In this document: piece after piece, positions 22,478-34,606 of the stretch
Position numbering within the stretch: the stretch's first letter is position 1
Layout: every line of letters starts with the position of its first letter
Source of the DNA: Calycina herbarum
Lineage: Eukaryota; Ascomycota; Leotiomycetes; Helotiales; Pezizellaceae
NCBI GenBank assembly: GCA_001414485.1
Contig: LLEY01000257.1
Location: 1 to 64,000, forward strand
Length of the DNA stretch: 64,000 nt
Reading direction: 5' to 3'
Program-made: the position numbers and the translations under genes
The notes under the pieces: generated by a model
What the model saw: the letters and a program-made list of their open reading frames with translations, nothing else
Databases searched by the model: none
What the model was told of the DNA's origin: nothing

Positions 22478-25400
22478 CTTTAAGTACCTGCTTAGAAGTA
22501 AGATCGCTACTATATCGGCAACCTCTTCTACTCTGAGAACTACCCTACTAAAGCCAGCTGCGGACCCCCTAGTTATACTAGTTACTACTCTCTACAAGGA
22601 AGTGAAGCTCCTGATTCCAAAGCTGTTCAATAGCTTACCTAAGAAACTAGCTAAGTTCTTAATAAAAGCTTCCTTATACTTGAACTTTTATTATACTTAG
22701 TTTAGAAATAAAACTAACTAGGTTATATAGTTGTCTACTCGTCTTAAAGAGGTAGCTTATAACTGGTTAGAACTATATCTAGAGGACTACTAGGTAAATA
22801 AAACAACTAAGGGAAAAGTCTCTCTTTAAATATCTAAGAAGATAAGGGATTTGTTTAGAAATGTTCGAGGGTTTAGAGATAGAATTAACCAGGCTTTTAA
22901 AGATATTAATATAAAGAAAAAGGTAGTTAGAGCTTTATATATACTTAAGTAAAAGGGGTTAGCTACTAAGTATGCCTTATAATTTTAATAGTACTCTATA
23001 TAGATAGGATAGAACGATGAAGTATTATATAAACAATTCTATTATAGGCTTAAGAACAACGTGAAGGATAAACTTACGTAAGAGGATTTTCTAGACACGT
23101 TAAATAAATTAACGAATAACGTAATTAGGATTAATAACTATATTTATAAAAGGAACCTAGAAAAGAAAGGAAGTTATAGTTATCGATATAGAAAGAGTAG
23201 ACGAAAAGATTATAGAGATCTTATAGAAATTAATACTACTTAGAAATTATAGGTTCTAGGAAAGGAATCTAAGAAAGAAAACTCTTAGAAGGGAGGACTG
23301 TCTTAGAAAGAGCGAAATCGTCGACGCGAGTAGAACTTGTGTTATAACTATAGTCTTCCCGGTTATAGAGCAAATAAGTATAGTAAGAAGAAAGACTCTA
23401 AAGAGAAGTAAGCTAACGCTACTATCTAAAAAGAAGTAGCTTCGCTAGAAAAAATCGAACTCTTAGACGAAGAACTCGAGGCTAGAGGTTACGGTATGTA
23501 AATTGAAACAGACGCTGTAGAAACGACGGTAGGCGCTGTATACTTGTAGCTAGGCGAAGGAATTGAGTTATAAGTCAGTAAGGTGTAAGACACTAATAAT
23601 AATAGGGATCTATTGTTTAAGGAATACTACGATATACGGTTGGAAATGGATTATAAATTACTACTATTAATAAGTTTATTAGAGTTATTAGAATTAGAAT
23701 CTAATTCGTTAGAAGTGAATCTAGGGATGTATAAGCCTAAATAAGACGAGATATAGGCATTTATTAGAATATTTAAGAGAGAGAATAGATAGATGTATAT
23801 AGAAGACTAGAAACCTAATTTCTAGAGCCTATATTCTACTTAAGGAATTAACTCTATTATTTTAACTACTTATAAAATAGTTTAGAATAAATAGGATAGA
23901 ATAACTTTAGTAAGCCTTATTACTAGAAGGGAAACCATCGAATTTAAAGAACCTAGACCAAAATAAATAGTATCTAGTAAGCTATCTAGTATACCTGAGA
24001 TAGGAGATATTTAGATAGTCGTAGATCTATAGGAAGAAACTAGCTTATAGTAATAGCAGAGTCTTAACGACTTTATAGGACAACCTAAACCTAGTTTTTT
24101 AGGTATACTACCTGATAGTAAGGAAGCTATACTAGAAATAGGAGGCTAGTATACTATGGTCGCTTTAGTTAGAAAAGTTGAAGTAATATTTTAAGAATTA
24201 TAAAGTAGAAAGTTATTTAGTATAATCTTCTAGGAGATGAACGAATATAATATAGACTAAGAAACGGAGTTAGTATAGAGAGAGCTATACTAACTAATAA
24301 TTAGAGAACTAAACACTACCTCTAGAGAAAATCAACTTATAGTAATAGTAAAGATAAGAGGAAAGGAACTCTAAGTCTTAATTAATTCTAGAGTAATAGG
24401 CAATTTCCTTTTCTTAATAGCTTAGAAGAAGCTAAACGTCTTAATTAAAGGTATAAGGCTATACTGCTTAGGAGTGGTTAATAGAATAGACGTTATATAC
24501 TAGGATAGAATTATCGACTAGCGAACTATTCTAATAAATATTACTATTAAAGGACACTGCTTAGATATATAATTCGATATTATTAAAATAGGGAATAAAG
24601 AAGCAATACTTAGTATATTATAGATTTAAGAACATAATCTAAATATTAACTAGAAGGCTTAGAAAATAACCTTTAGTTAATATAATTACATAGGTTTGTA
24701 ATTATAACTATAAGGCTAGAACAAGGTTAGTGCCACCTCTTCTAAAACGCTAGGATACCTAGCTCAGGGTCCTCTATAAGTTAGTAGGACAGCTGATAAC
24801 GAAATACCTATATAATATAGAGAATTTAGGGCTTTATTCGAAAACCTAGAAAACTTATAAGCTTTGCTAGAATATTACTTATAGGATTATAAGATTAAAT
24901 TAAAAGAGGATTATTACCTCTTAAAGTAGAAGCTTCGGTTATATAACTAGAAAAGCTTATAAAGAATAGAAAGTTATATAAAGGAAGGTATTAAGAAGAG
25001 ATATATTAGAAAATCTAAGTTACTAATTACTTTAAATATACTTATTATTAAAAAGAAAGACAATCTAGATAGAAGAGTATATATTAATTACTAAGAAGTA
25101 AATCATACTATAGTTAAGGACGCTTATCCGCTACTATCTAGCTAATACTTATAAGACAAGTTAGGTAAGGTAGTACGATTTACGAAACTAGATTAACAAA
25201 ACACCTATAGACTTATATAAATAAAAGTCGGAGACGAATAGAAGACGGCATTTGCCTTACTATTAGGCCTTTACAAATATATAGTTATACTATTTAGACT
25301 ATATAACATACTAGCTATATATTAGAGATAAAATAATAACATTTTAGAGGATCTTCTAAGAGTAATAGTAATTTATTACCTAGATAATATCCTAATCTTC

Positions 25401-27699
25401 TTAAAAAAGAAGAAGAATATAAGAGACATATTAAGGAAGTTTTATAACAACTTATAAAAGTAAACTCTTAGTTAAAACTCTTAAAATACAAGTTCAAAGT
25501 AACTTAAACACTTTTCCTAGGATAGGTATTTAGCCTAGGAAAAATAGAAATAGATCTAGCAAAGATCTAAGACATCTTAAACTAGAAATTACTAGAAAAT
25601 ATAAAAGATATATAGTCCTTTCTTAGATTTATAAACTTTTACTGTCTATTTATATAAGACTATGTAAAGATTACTAAACTAATATTAGTACTAGTTAAGA
25701 AAGCTATTAGGTTTATATAAAATAAATAGACAGAGAATACTTTTTAGAAAATCAAAGCAAAGTTTATAAAAAAGCCTATTCTATATAATTTTAATATAAA
25801 TAAACTAAGTATAATTAAAACAGACGCCTTAGACACAGTAGTAGGTACGGTTCATCTATAGCTAAATAATAAGGGAAAACTTATACCTATTATATATTAT
25901 TTAAAAACATTTAACCTAGTATAATAAAACTATAGTATATTCGATAAGAAACTGCTTACTATAGTATTAGCTTTAGAATACTAGAGAATTTATTTATAGT
26001 TAGTAAAATACCTAGTTATAGTCTTATCTAACTACGAGAACCTTAGAACATTTACAACTACTAAGAAACTTACAACTAGATAATTAGCTAGATAGTTAAA
26101 GATATTAAGAGGATTTGATATTATTATTCAATATATAAAGAGAACGTTAAATACTTAAGCTAATACTCTTAGCTAAAAACCCAGATACGAGGGAAACAAG
26201 GAGTATAAGAAGATTACGATCTTAAAGACTCTTAAGAATAGAGATTTAGTACCTACTATATATAAAATAGTAGTAATAAACAATATCTAGATAGATAAAA
26301 TTTAAAATATATATAAGGGTTATAACTAATATATAAGAAGGAAATTATAGGTTCCTAGCTTATACGTAAAGGAGTTTATATAAGAATACTATACTATACC
26401 TACTTACGGTTACTAAGGAATTCGCAGAACCCTCTAGAAGATAAGACAACATTACTATATTAATCAGTTATCTATAATAGTTAAGGAAGTAATAGTAGAA
26501 TATAATACCTATACTAGGAATAAGGCTTCCCACTATACTTCTTATAGATAGATAAACACTACTCTAATACTATAGATACCTTAGAAATCAATATCTATAG
26601 ATTTTATTATTAAGTTACTAAAATCTAAAGACCTAATAATAGGAGTTAAATATAATACAATCCTAGTTATTATAAAACGACTTACGAAATATATAATCCT
26701 AATAGTATATATAAAGTTAAGTATAGCTAAGGAATTAGCATTTATATTCCTTAAAGAAGTAGTCTTAAGATATAGACTACCTAAAGAAATACTCTTAGAT
26801 AAAGACAAGCTCTTTACCTTAAAATTTTAAATCGCTCTTATAAAACGTTTAGGTATAAAAAGGAAGCTTTCTATAGCTTTCTACTCTTAAACAAATAAAA
26901 GAAATAAACAGATAAATTAAATAGTTAAAACATACCTTTGTTATTATATAAACTACTAATAAGATAACTAGGTAGAACTACTGCCCTTAGTATAGTTTGC
27001 TTATAATAGTTTAGTAATAGAAATAACACTTATTATACTATTCTATACTAATTTTAGGTATAAATTAACAGCGTATTAAGAACCATTGTCTATAACTATT
27101 AATAACCAACTTACTCGTATTTAAGTCTTGAAAATCAAGAGTCTATATAAGGAACTTATAAAGGACTTGTAATTTATAGTAGAAAGAAACACATACTACT
27201 ATAATAAACGACATAGTTAGGAGCTAACGCTAAAAGAGGGGGATAAAGTCTACTTAGTATAGAAAAACATCGATATAAAAAGACTAAGTAATAAACTAGA
27301 TTATAAAAAACTTAGACTATTTAAAATTAAACGAGTTAAAGGACCTTTAAATTATAAATTAGTATTACTAAAGATAATAAACATCTACCTAATATTCTAT
27401 ATATTCTTACTTAAACTAGTACTACTAGGAGCACTACTAGCCCTACTTATAGAAACTTAACTAGTAAATCTAAACGCTGAATATAAAGTTAAAAGGATTC
27501 TTAACTATAAGATTATTAGAAGTAAGACTAAGTATTTAATTAAATAGCTAGATTACCTATATTTAGAAAATACTTAGAAACCTAGAAAAAACATTAGCTA
27601 GTACTTAGAGGAACTTTAGGAGTTCTACTATCGAAACCTAAGTCTATCTATATCGTATAGTTAGTAGGAAAGGACTTAAGAAAGGCTAGGTCGAGGCCT

Positions 27700-28140
27700 A
27701 GAGTAAGAGCAGGGTCGGAAACGTTAGGCGTAGGAAGGGCGGCTAGTTTAGTAGCCTCTTCTTCTATCTACCTCTTTTCTTCCTCCTTCTTCTTTTCCTT
27801 TCTTTCCAATTCTTTAGTAGTATCTAGCTCTTTAAAGGAGTTAAGACTAGCTACTATCATTCTCTACTTCTAGGTGTAAAGCAGCTTCTTCTACTTATTA
27901 ACCTAGAGGACTTTCGCTATAGCCTTATCGGCCTCGTCCTCTAGTCGTTGGATCTAAGCATCTATAGACTTCTAATCTCAAACAGTCGGTATATAGTTTA
28001 CCTCGCGAACGTCGTAGGTCTTGCTATTCTTTATACAACAACTATAGCAGTTTAGACTTTTATCTTAAAGAGCGATATATTTATTTATAAAACCAGCTTT
28101 CGAATATTAAGTATAGAGTACTATTTTTATTCTAGATAAG
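27700..28140 (-). pseudogene. Extra antisense reading frame between pol and the 3' LTR
   Basis: The minus strand carries one long frame interrupted only by TAG codons at likely Trp positions. Recognisable pieces are DAWIQRLEDEADKAIAKVL, MIVASLNSFKELDTTKELE and a strongly charged ERKEKKKEEEKR coiled-coil stretch, then LAALPTPNVSDPALTLGLDL. The pattern (RIP stops only, no random frameshift) suggests it was once a coding gene carried by the element opposite to gag-pol. I do not recognise its family. Coding status is inferred. Confidence 0.5.
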
Positions 28141-28289
28141 TTGATTTCTTTTCTAAGAGTAATATACTTAGTACGTTTCGTTAAACAATTAGATAGTATA
28201 GTAGAAAGAGAAGAAGGCTGCTAGCTTTCTAATAATATTTCTTAGGTTATACTTAAGTATAGGGACACGCTAAGCTAAGAAGAGGATAG

Positions 28290-28715
28290 TATTACAAATC
28301 ACGTATATATATAATAAGTGAAGACTAGGCAACGTCTTAACAGGTTAAGCACTATCGGAATACTCTTATAGTAGATAGGGATCGGTTAGGTTAGCTAAGC
28401 GATCTAAGGATTTTATTATATTAATTACGTGACGGACCGCTAGATCGCTAGGCGAACTAGCTCGTTAGATCGCTAGCTCGATAAGCGAGTTGGCTACCTA
28501 GAGGAACGAAGGTTCTATATAAGACTAGCACGTCTACTATTAGATAGGAGCTTCGTGCTTAACTTTAGTTATTAATCTTATTATCTTGTTTAATATCTTT
28601 GATATAAGTAACGAGTTCACTTCTAAGTGAACAACCCGGCGTATCTGTACTTCTTACTATATACTAATCTTCGAGACTTAGTCATCTTTGTTTAGTTCGT
28701 TTGAGTTTCGTTATA
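28290..28715 (+). repeat. 3' LTR of the Gypsy element
   Basis: 426 bp, starts TATTACAAATC (RIP-altered TGTCACA) and ends TTTCGTTATA. It is more heavily mutated than the 5' LTR near its start, where GCACACGTG has become ATATATATA. Confidence 0.92.
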
Positions 28716-31700
28716 GTAGGCTAAACACTACCCGCAGAACTACTATAAGTATAACAGTACTATACTAGAACACGAGAAAGACACTAGAGGCACTCGACGC
28801 GGCTCTAAATTATAAGGAGGAATATAATATCCTAGTAATCTAAGAGCTAGTATAGAATAGCGCGAGAGACTCTCTAAGCTACTCTATAAGCTTAAGGTAT
28901 AATATGATTTAGTTAGACAGGGTAGTAGTACTCTTTATATATAAAAGGTATTTAAAAGAAAGCTAGACATACGCTACTAGTAAGAACTAGGCAAGTATAA
29001 CAATAGGTAAGGGAGTGAACGAAACAATAGTCTACTTAGTATATAACCTATAAGCTAGGCGAATACCAATCGAGGACATGCTTTAATAAGCGAGACTAAG
29101 GAGAGCGCTTATAGTAGAAGACCTAAACGCTTACCACCCCCTCTAGGATATCTACGGGAGACATAACTAGAACGTAGACCTTACCCTAGAGCTTGTTATA
29201 TAGTAGGCGCTCAAGAGGAATACACTATATAGCGAGGTTACCTAGAGAAGAGAAGGCTCTTATAACTTAACAATTAACTTAGCCTTCTCTACTAGAAACG
29301 TAGCCACTTAGCAGGGGACGCTAGACCTGCCAGGGTCTAACTATATAGCTTAACTTCTTACGATAGCGGCTAGAGAAGAAAGAGAGGCACTGTAGACACT
29401 CGGCTATAGCTGGAGGCTAATAGACGAAGTGTTAGTAAAGGCAGAGGCTAATTGCCTTATAATACTAGTAATCTAGAACGTATAAGAGCTTGAGGGAGCT
29501 GTTAAGAAGCTTATAGAGGAGCTTCAACGAATAGCTCGAGCCTTAACGCTGCTTTAAAAGCTAGATAGAGAGAGAGTGTAACCTTAGTAGAACACGGAGG
29601 TTAAAGAGGCGTTAAATAAAGTAAGAAAGTGTGAAAGAACCTAGAGGGAGCTATATATAAGAAGCTTAAGGAAACAGCTCGACGACGCTTTTTAAGAGCT
29701 CTGAATAATAAGTAGAAAGGTAAAGACAAAGAGCTAGAGAGGGGCACTTATAGAGGTAGTAAAAGACGATAGGAAACTATAGACACTTGAAAAGTAGGCA
29801 TGTCTCAAAGGATACGTAAAACCTGAAGTACTAGTACTACTAACACTTACCTTGCTTAGCGGGGTAAAAGGCGAGAACTACGAGGATAAGGCTCGTATCC
29901 TTGTAGAGAAGTTCTTCCTAGAATTAACAGCTAACTACTCTAGTATCCTAAATAGGGAATAGAGCTCTAAGAGCTTCTTCTAGGAGTACGAAGTAAGCTA
30001 GCGGGTAACTGAGAAATATATTAAGGCAGCTATAAGATTAGTGCTATAGAAAGCACCAGGGTTTAATATACTTATAAACGGCTTTCTAAAAGCGTGTGAT
30101 AAGCTACTTTAAGAGATGCTCGTAGTAATAGCAGAAGCGAGCTTCTACTTATAATACTTCCTGTCCTACTTCTGCTATACGAAAGTGGTAGTACTTAGAA
30201 AACTAGGTAAAACAATAGAGGAATAAGGCAAAGTAGGGGCCTACTGGCTAATAGCGCTACTCTTAACTATAGGCAAGATCCTTAAGAAGGTAATAGCGTA
30301 GAGGCTTACGAAGCTCGTAGAAGACGCTATAATACTTCTAGGGATGTAAATGGGTAACTAGAAGCACTAGAACATAGAACTAGCGATTAGAATAGTAATA
30401 GAGGGAGTATATATAACGTGGGAAAATAAGAGCTACGCGTCCCTAGCTTAGTTAGATATAGTAGAGGTATTCGATAGAGTAGATCATACGTGGCTACTCT
30501 ATACTCTAAGGGAGAAGAAAGTGCTATAGTAGGTAGTAACCTAGATAGGAAGCTTTCTCTTAAGGCGTAAAGCTATGCTATTCTTTAACAGAAGGTTCGT
30601 AGACGAAAGAAGCCTAGGACAAGGAGTACTATAAGGATTAGTACTATCTCTAATACTGTTTATCCTTTTTGCCTTAATACTATATAATAACCTAGCGAGG
30701 ATCGATGAGCTAATTATAGTAGGCTTCGTAGACGATACAAACCTACTTATAATATCAAAGAGTATAGTAGTAAACTATAGGATACTCGAGTCAGCTTAAG
30801 GAGTATATAACAAGTAGGCAAATAAGCGAGGGACGGCTTTTGACCTAGAAAAGACAGTACTTATATACTTTATAAGGACGAGGGCTCTATAGAAAGAAAC
30901 AGTGCGGTTCGGAGAGGTAAGGCTTATACTAGTCGAGTACGTAAGGTTCCTTAGAGTTGAGCTCGATAGGAAACTAAACTAGAAAGCGTATAGAGAGAGG
31001 GTACGGAAGAAGCTTATAACATAGACCTTTGCGCTTATAAGGCTTGCTAGTAAGACGTGAGGCGTTGATTACCACCGTGCGAGGCAAATATACGTAGTAG
31101 TAATAAGAAGCGTAATTGCGTACAGAGCGTCAGCTTAGTACTACGTAACGCTAAAAGAAGGGAGCGTAAAGGGGATAGTAAGAAGCTTCTCTATATAACA
31201 ATCGAAGTGTTTACGAGTAGTAATAGGAGCATATAAAGCCACCCCGATCCGGAACCTAGAGGTAGAGGCAGACTGCGCTCTAGTAGACCTCTATCTTAAC
31301 CTTTAAGTAGCTGCTTTTAAAAAGAAATTCTAAACGTCTTAACTAGGAAAGCTAATCTAAGGTGCTTGTAAGAATATAGCTACGCGGCTAAGAAGAAGGA
31401 GGGGAAGACCGTTAAAGCTAGGAAAAGCGATGCCGTGCTCCTAGAGGGCGAGGCAAACATAGGAAGAAGAGTAGGGAATAGAGGGAGGGGGTTTTAGATA
31501 TAATACTACGCTCGTAGAGTGGCAGGAACGCCTAGAGGCTTAAAGAAAGAGAGCTCGAGAGAAGAACCTAACGCGGTATATAGAAGCGTTAGACGAGGTA
31601 GACCTAGTAAACTAGGAGCTACGGAAAGTCTACAAAGGGCTCGCTAAGGTAAAGAGCTCGCTACTCGTCTAGGTAAGAACAGGGGTAATAGGGCTTAACG

Positions 31701-32754
31701 CCTTCCTCTTTACAAGAAGGGTACTAGGCTAGCTAATACTATAGTATACGTGCGCGGGCGGAAGGGAGACGGTGGGGCATCTAGTACTGTTCTGCTAAGA
31801 CATCTTACAAGAGAGAGAAGCACTTATAAGAGCTCTTAGGAAGAGTATTAGAAACTTAAGAGAGCTTAGAGGAGCACTAGCGAATAGGAAGCTAGCGCCG
31901 AGAATCACTACCTAGCTGCTCGGGCTTGGAAGACTTTAGGAATATAGGCTAGCGCTGGAATTGCTTAAAGAGGATAGAGAGGAAGGCGAGGAAGAGGCAA
32001 GAGGAAGAGAGGAAGAGGAAGAGAGGGCCGAGGCGCGCCGGAGAGCAAGACCCCGGCTCCGCCAGTTTTAAGAGAGCGCCTAGGCGCTCTCTATACTACT
32101 AACACACGCTTTAGCGGTTGAGTACTTTAACCTACCCCCCTAGTTTATCACCGGGTTAGAGAGAAGAGCTCTGAATAGACAGTAGCAGGAATCAACGAAG
32201 GAGTATTGCACGCTTGTAAAGAAACTCGAGAGGCGAAGAAGAACAGGCCGAAAGGCATTGTAAACTAGAACAGAAGATGTACTGCTTGCTCTTAGAGCTC
32301 GGCCTACGGCCTACGCAGCGTAAGAATAATAATAATAATAAATAGGATTTTAATTTTCAAAAGCTTACTAAGCTTATTAGCTAATTCGCTTAAAATTACC
32401 CTTGTATTTATGTTTTTTTATTTGTTTTCTTAATAACTAAGTAATTATAATTAATAAGCTCTTAAAAATTAAAATCCTATTTATTTATATAATAATAAAA
32501 CTAAATTTTTAATTTTACTATTTTATATTAATAAATAAAGAAAGTGCACGGTTACGCACGGACGTTTTTTGTATGTAAAAAAAGTGCGCGACTCGGTGAT
32601 ATGCGCGACTCGCTGATAAACCACGTTATCTATTTAATTAGTTTAGTACTTGCTAAGTGAAGTTAAAGATTTTAGAGAATATAAGGCGAGATTTTAGAGG
32701 AAGCACTTAAAATTTTAGGGGAGCTATTGTCGCAACTGTTGCTAAAGACCTCCG

Positions 32755-33243
32755 TAGAATCTCTTATTTTTTACTTTATACTTTAAGTATATTTAACTTA
32801 AAAAACTATTCTGACTAACTAGAATAAAGAACTTAGAAAAGTTATTCTTAAGAGACATCTGAAATTCTGATTCCAGCAAGTCTCTTGAAATCATGATATT
32901 TGTCTAGGACTCTAGAACAAACAAGTTCTTTCAACGAAGAACATTTAAGATTTTCACAGCAGTAACTAAGTTCATAAATCAAAATCATCCTAAAATAAGC
33001 ACGAAGAATCGGTACTTTTGATGTAAAAGTAGAAAAGAACTTCCATTGTGCCAATCCCTTTCAATACTATTTGAAAATTCTTAGCTAATTATCTTAGGCG
33101 AATCCTTCCATAATCCCAGTTTCATTACAGTCTTCCGGATGCCTATAACCCGACCGACGCCTAGAAATTCATATTTACATAAAAAGGTATTCTTGCTGTA
33201 GCGGGCAAATCCTCCTCGATGTATGAAATCCAATTTGGGACCC
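32755..33243. other. Transposon-to-gene transition
   Basis: AT-rich to about 33100, then normal composition at the 3' flank of the next gene. Nothing coding recognised. Confidence 0.6.
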
Positions 33244-34606
33244 CTACACAGCCTCTCGTGTCACCCTAACTTCCTGGGTTCTCGTAATTCCAGGCTCAAG
33301 GCTGTTCTCCTCGATGCTGGGATTTTTGCTCGCGCCTCCAACAATATTCGGTCGATATTCAACAAGGGCCAAATCGTCACCGGTTTGATAACCATTCTTT
33401 GTAGGCTTTGCTTCCCCGCGAAGGGGTTTCCAGGACTTATTTCCGCTTCCTATGGGTAGACTGTCGTCTCCTCGACCACGGGATCCTTTCGAGGCAGCGC
33501 TTGAACCTAAGGATTTGGTTGAGCCGACAACAGTTTTTATTTTTGAAATGAATGGCGATATTAGGGGGCGGAGTCCGGGGAGAATTCCTGCAAAGAAGTA
33601 CATGCTAGGCTCCACAAAAGTCCAAATCTGAAGTTCCACCGAGGCCCACGTTGCATCAACGAGTGCAAGTGTTCTGGTGAAAATCACAAATCTAACAATA
33701 GAAGCAATGAGACCTCTGTTAGTTAGAAGGATTAGCCTCTGCTGATAAAATGACGAGATGACAGATCAATAGAAATCTGTACCTACATACTACCCAACAT
33801 GAATGTGAATGTAAGTCCTATCTTTTGAACTTTGGACATTTGAAGTTTCCAAACGGTCGGTAACGGAAGAACCAACATAGCTGTATCCGAAACAATATTT
33901 GGGACACTCCAGAATTGGAACATTGCGTCCTGCTTGACACAATGTCCGCCCTTTATCGACTTGTCCCATATGAACTCGATCGGCCAACACTGAAAGATAG
34001 CCGTAAGAAGCTCGGCAATTCCAGTTCCCACCACCATTCCTATCAAGGCAAATGTGACATATCTCGTTGTCCTCGACCTGAAAATCTTGAGGTACATGAA
34101 TAGAATTGAGAGTTTCGGGAACGTGAAAGATAGAATGTAGGTTATTTCGATTGGATACATAATAATGTATTCGCGGGCAAGTTTATGTGGGGCAGCTTTC
34201 TCTAGGTAGGCAACATGTCTACCAACACCGGCCACGGGAACCATGACTAGGGAGCATGTTAAAACGGCCAAAAGATGCAACCAAAAATCGTCTTGGGGAA
34301 AGAGGATAGGCCTCGATTTAAGAAGTGCCTGTACTACTGACCAATAGCTATAATACAAGAGCCCAGGATGAATATCAAGCCGATATAAGAAAATGCATCG
34401 GTAAGGTCGAAGGGCCTTCCCTTGATTCTCTGAGATGCAAGACGAAGTCCCGCAAAAATGAGCAGTATGACAATAAATGCAATGGCTGTAGCTGTTAACT
34501 TTGCGCCTGTATCCTCGGCCAGGAACTGTGGAGTGGGGTTGGCATTGGACATTGTGGTTGGTGGCGGCGGCGGGTTTGTACTTGCGGTGGTATGAATGCC
34601 AGTCAC
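33244..34606 (-). CDS. Fungal rhodopsin-domain integral membrane protein (second copy of the superfamily)
   Basis: Three exons: 34606-34342, 34246-33791, 33713-33244 (1191 nt, 396 aa). The first intron is GTCAGT...CCCTAG. The second is GTATGT...CAGAG, chosen because it restores the frame into SLIASIVRFVIF. Topology fits the seven-TM rhodopsin-domain superfamily: VPVAGVGRHVAYL after helix 2, YIIMYPIEITYILSFTFPKL with the following FRSRTTR loop, AIFQCWPIEFIWDKSIKGGHC, FWSVPNIVSDTAMLVLPLP, WKLQM and VEPSMYFFAGILPGLRPL. A Pro-rich N-terminus (NPPPPPTT) and a ~100-residue Ser/Gly-rich cytosolic tail are typical. A second in-frame Met is at residue 19. Function unknown; distant relatives include PTH11-like receptors. 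It is only distantly similar to the protein at 5741-7209, so not a recent duplicate. Confidence 0.85.

Larger units (their letters stand above)
22052..28715 (+). mobile_element. Ty3/Gypsy chromovirus retrotransposon, complete but RIP-mutated (level 4)
   Basis: 6664 bp with two 426-bp LTRs and a 5-bp target duplication GTAGG (22047-22051, 28716-28720). Domain order on the plus strand: Gag (about 22530-23400) with a zinc knuckle near 23333-23395 (NLCYN.. LPGYRANK), protease near 24345 (VLINSR for LIDSG), reverse transcriptase about 24940-25450 with YYLDNILIF for YLDDILIF, and RNase H about 25730-26160. The integrase follows with its HHCC finger near 26395-26520 and core to about 27150. Last is a chromodomain near 27470-27640 (YKVKRILNYKI, YLIKWLDYLYLENTWKPRKN). 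The frame is broken throughout by TAG/TAA at Trp/Gln codons. Purine-rich AAGAAGAGGATAG just before the 3' LTR is the likely polypurine tract. The chromodomain places it in the chromoviruses, which integrate into heterochromatin. Confidence 0.93.
20476..32337 (+). mobile_element. Tad-like non-LTR retrotransposon (LINE), RIP-mutated, split by a Gypsy insertion (level 3)
   Basis: About 5.2 kb in two pieces, 20476-22051 and 28721-32337. A 13-bp target duplication ATAAATAGGATTT flanks it (20463-20475, 32338-32350), with an (AAT)n tail at 32324-32340. An 18-A run opens the 5' end. ORF1 (about 20600-21830) encodes a Gag-like protein with two CCHC knuckles near 21560-21740 (RCA.C; KCRNYGREHPVFVKEC, one Cys changed). 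ORF2 begins before the Gypsy insertion and continues after it. It holds an AP-type endonuclease (28721-29540), a reverse transcriptase (about 29900-30900, catalytic box GFVDDTNLL at 30721) and the C-terminal block GLNAFLFTRRVLG...ETVGHLVLFC (31690-31800). Stops seen are TAG/TAA at Trp and Gln positions. Not functional. Confidence 0.88.
20321..32626. mobile_element. Long-TIR element (level 2), 431 bp before insertion
   Basis: Terminal inverted repeats 20321-20475 and 32472-32626 are 155 bp long with about three mismatches. They begin ACGTGGTTTATCAGCGAGTC, contain ACAAAAAACGTCCGTGCGTA and run to ATAAATAGGATTT. TA flanks lie at 20319-20320 and 32627-32628. Removing the LINE leaves 155 + 276 bp, nearly all TIR plus a short AT-rich loop: a MITE. 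It sits in the level-1 element and was split by the LINE. Confidence 0.88.
19802..32754. mobile_element. Outermost TIR element of the nest (level 1)
   Basis: Inverted repeats 19802-19848 and 32708-32754 (TGGAGGTCGTTAGCAACAG against CGGAGGTCTTTAGCAACAG, both continuing GCGACAATAGCTCCCC) share 44 of 47 bases and are flanked by TA (19800-19801, 32755-32756). Without the nested insertion the element is about 645 bp (19802-20320 plus 32629-32754) and has no coding capacity, so it is a non-autonomous TA-targeting transposon of Tc1/mariner type. The internal part is AT-rich, as after RIP. Confidence 0.8.

Noticed and set aside
26581..26808. 75-codon minus-strand frame inside the Gypsy integrase region
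   Set aside because: Antisense to a recognisable RIPed integrase; AT-rich chance frame.
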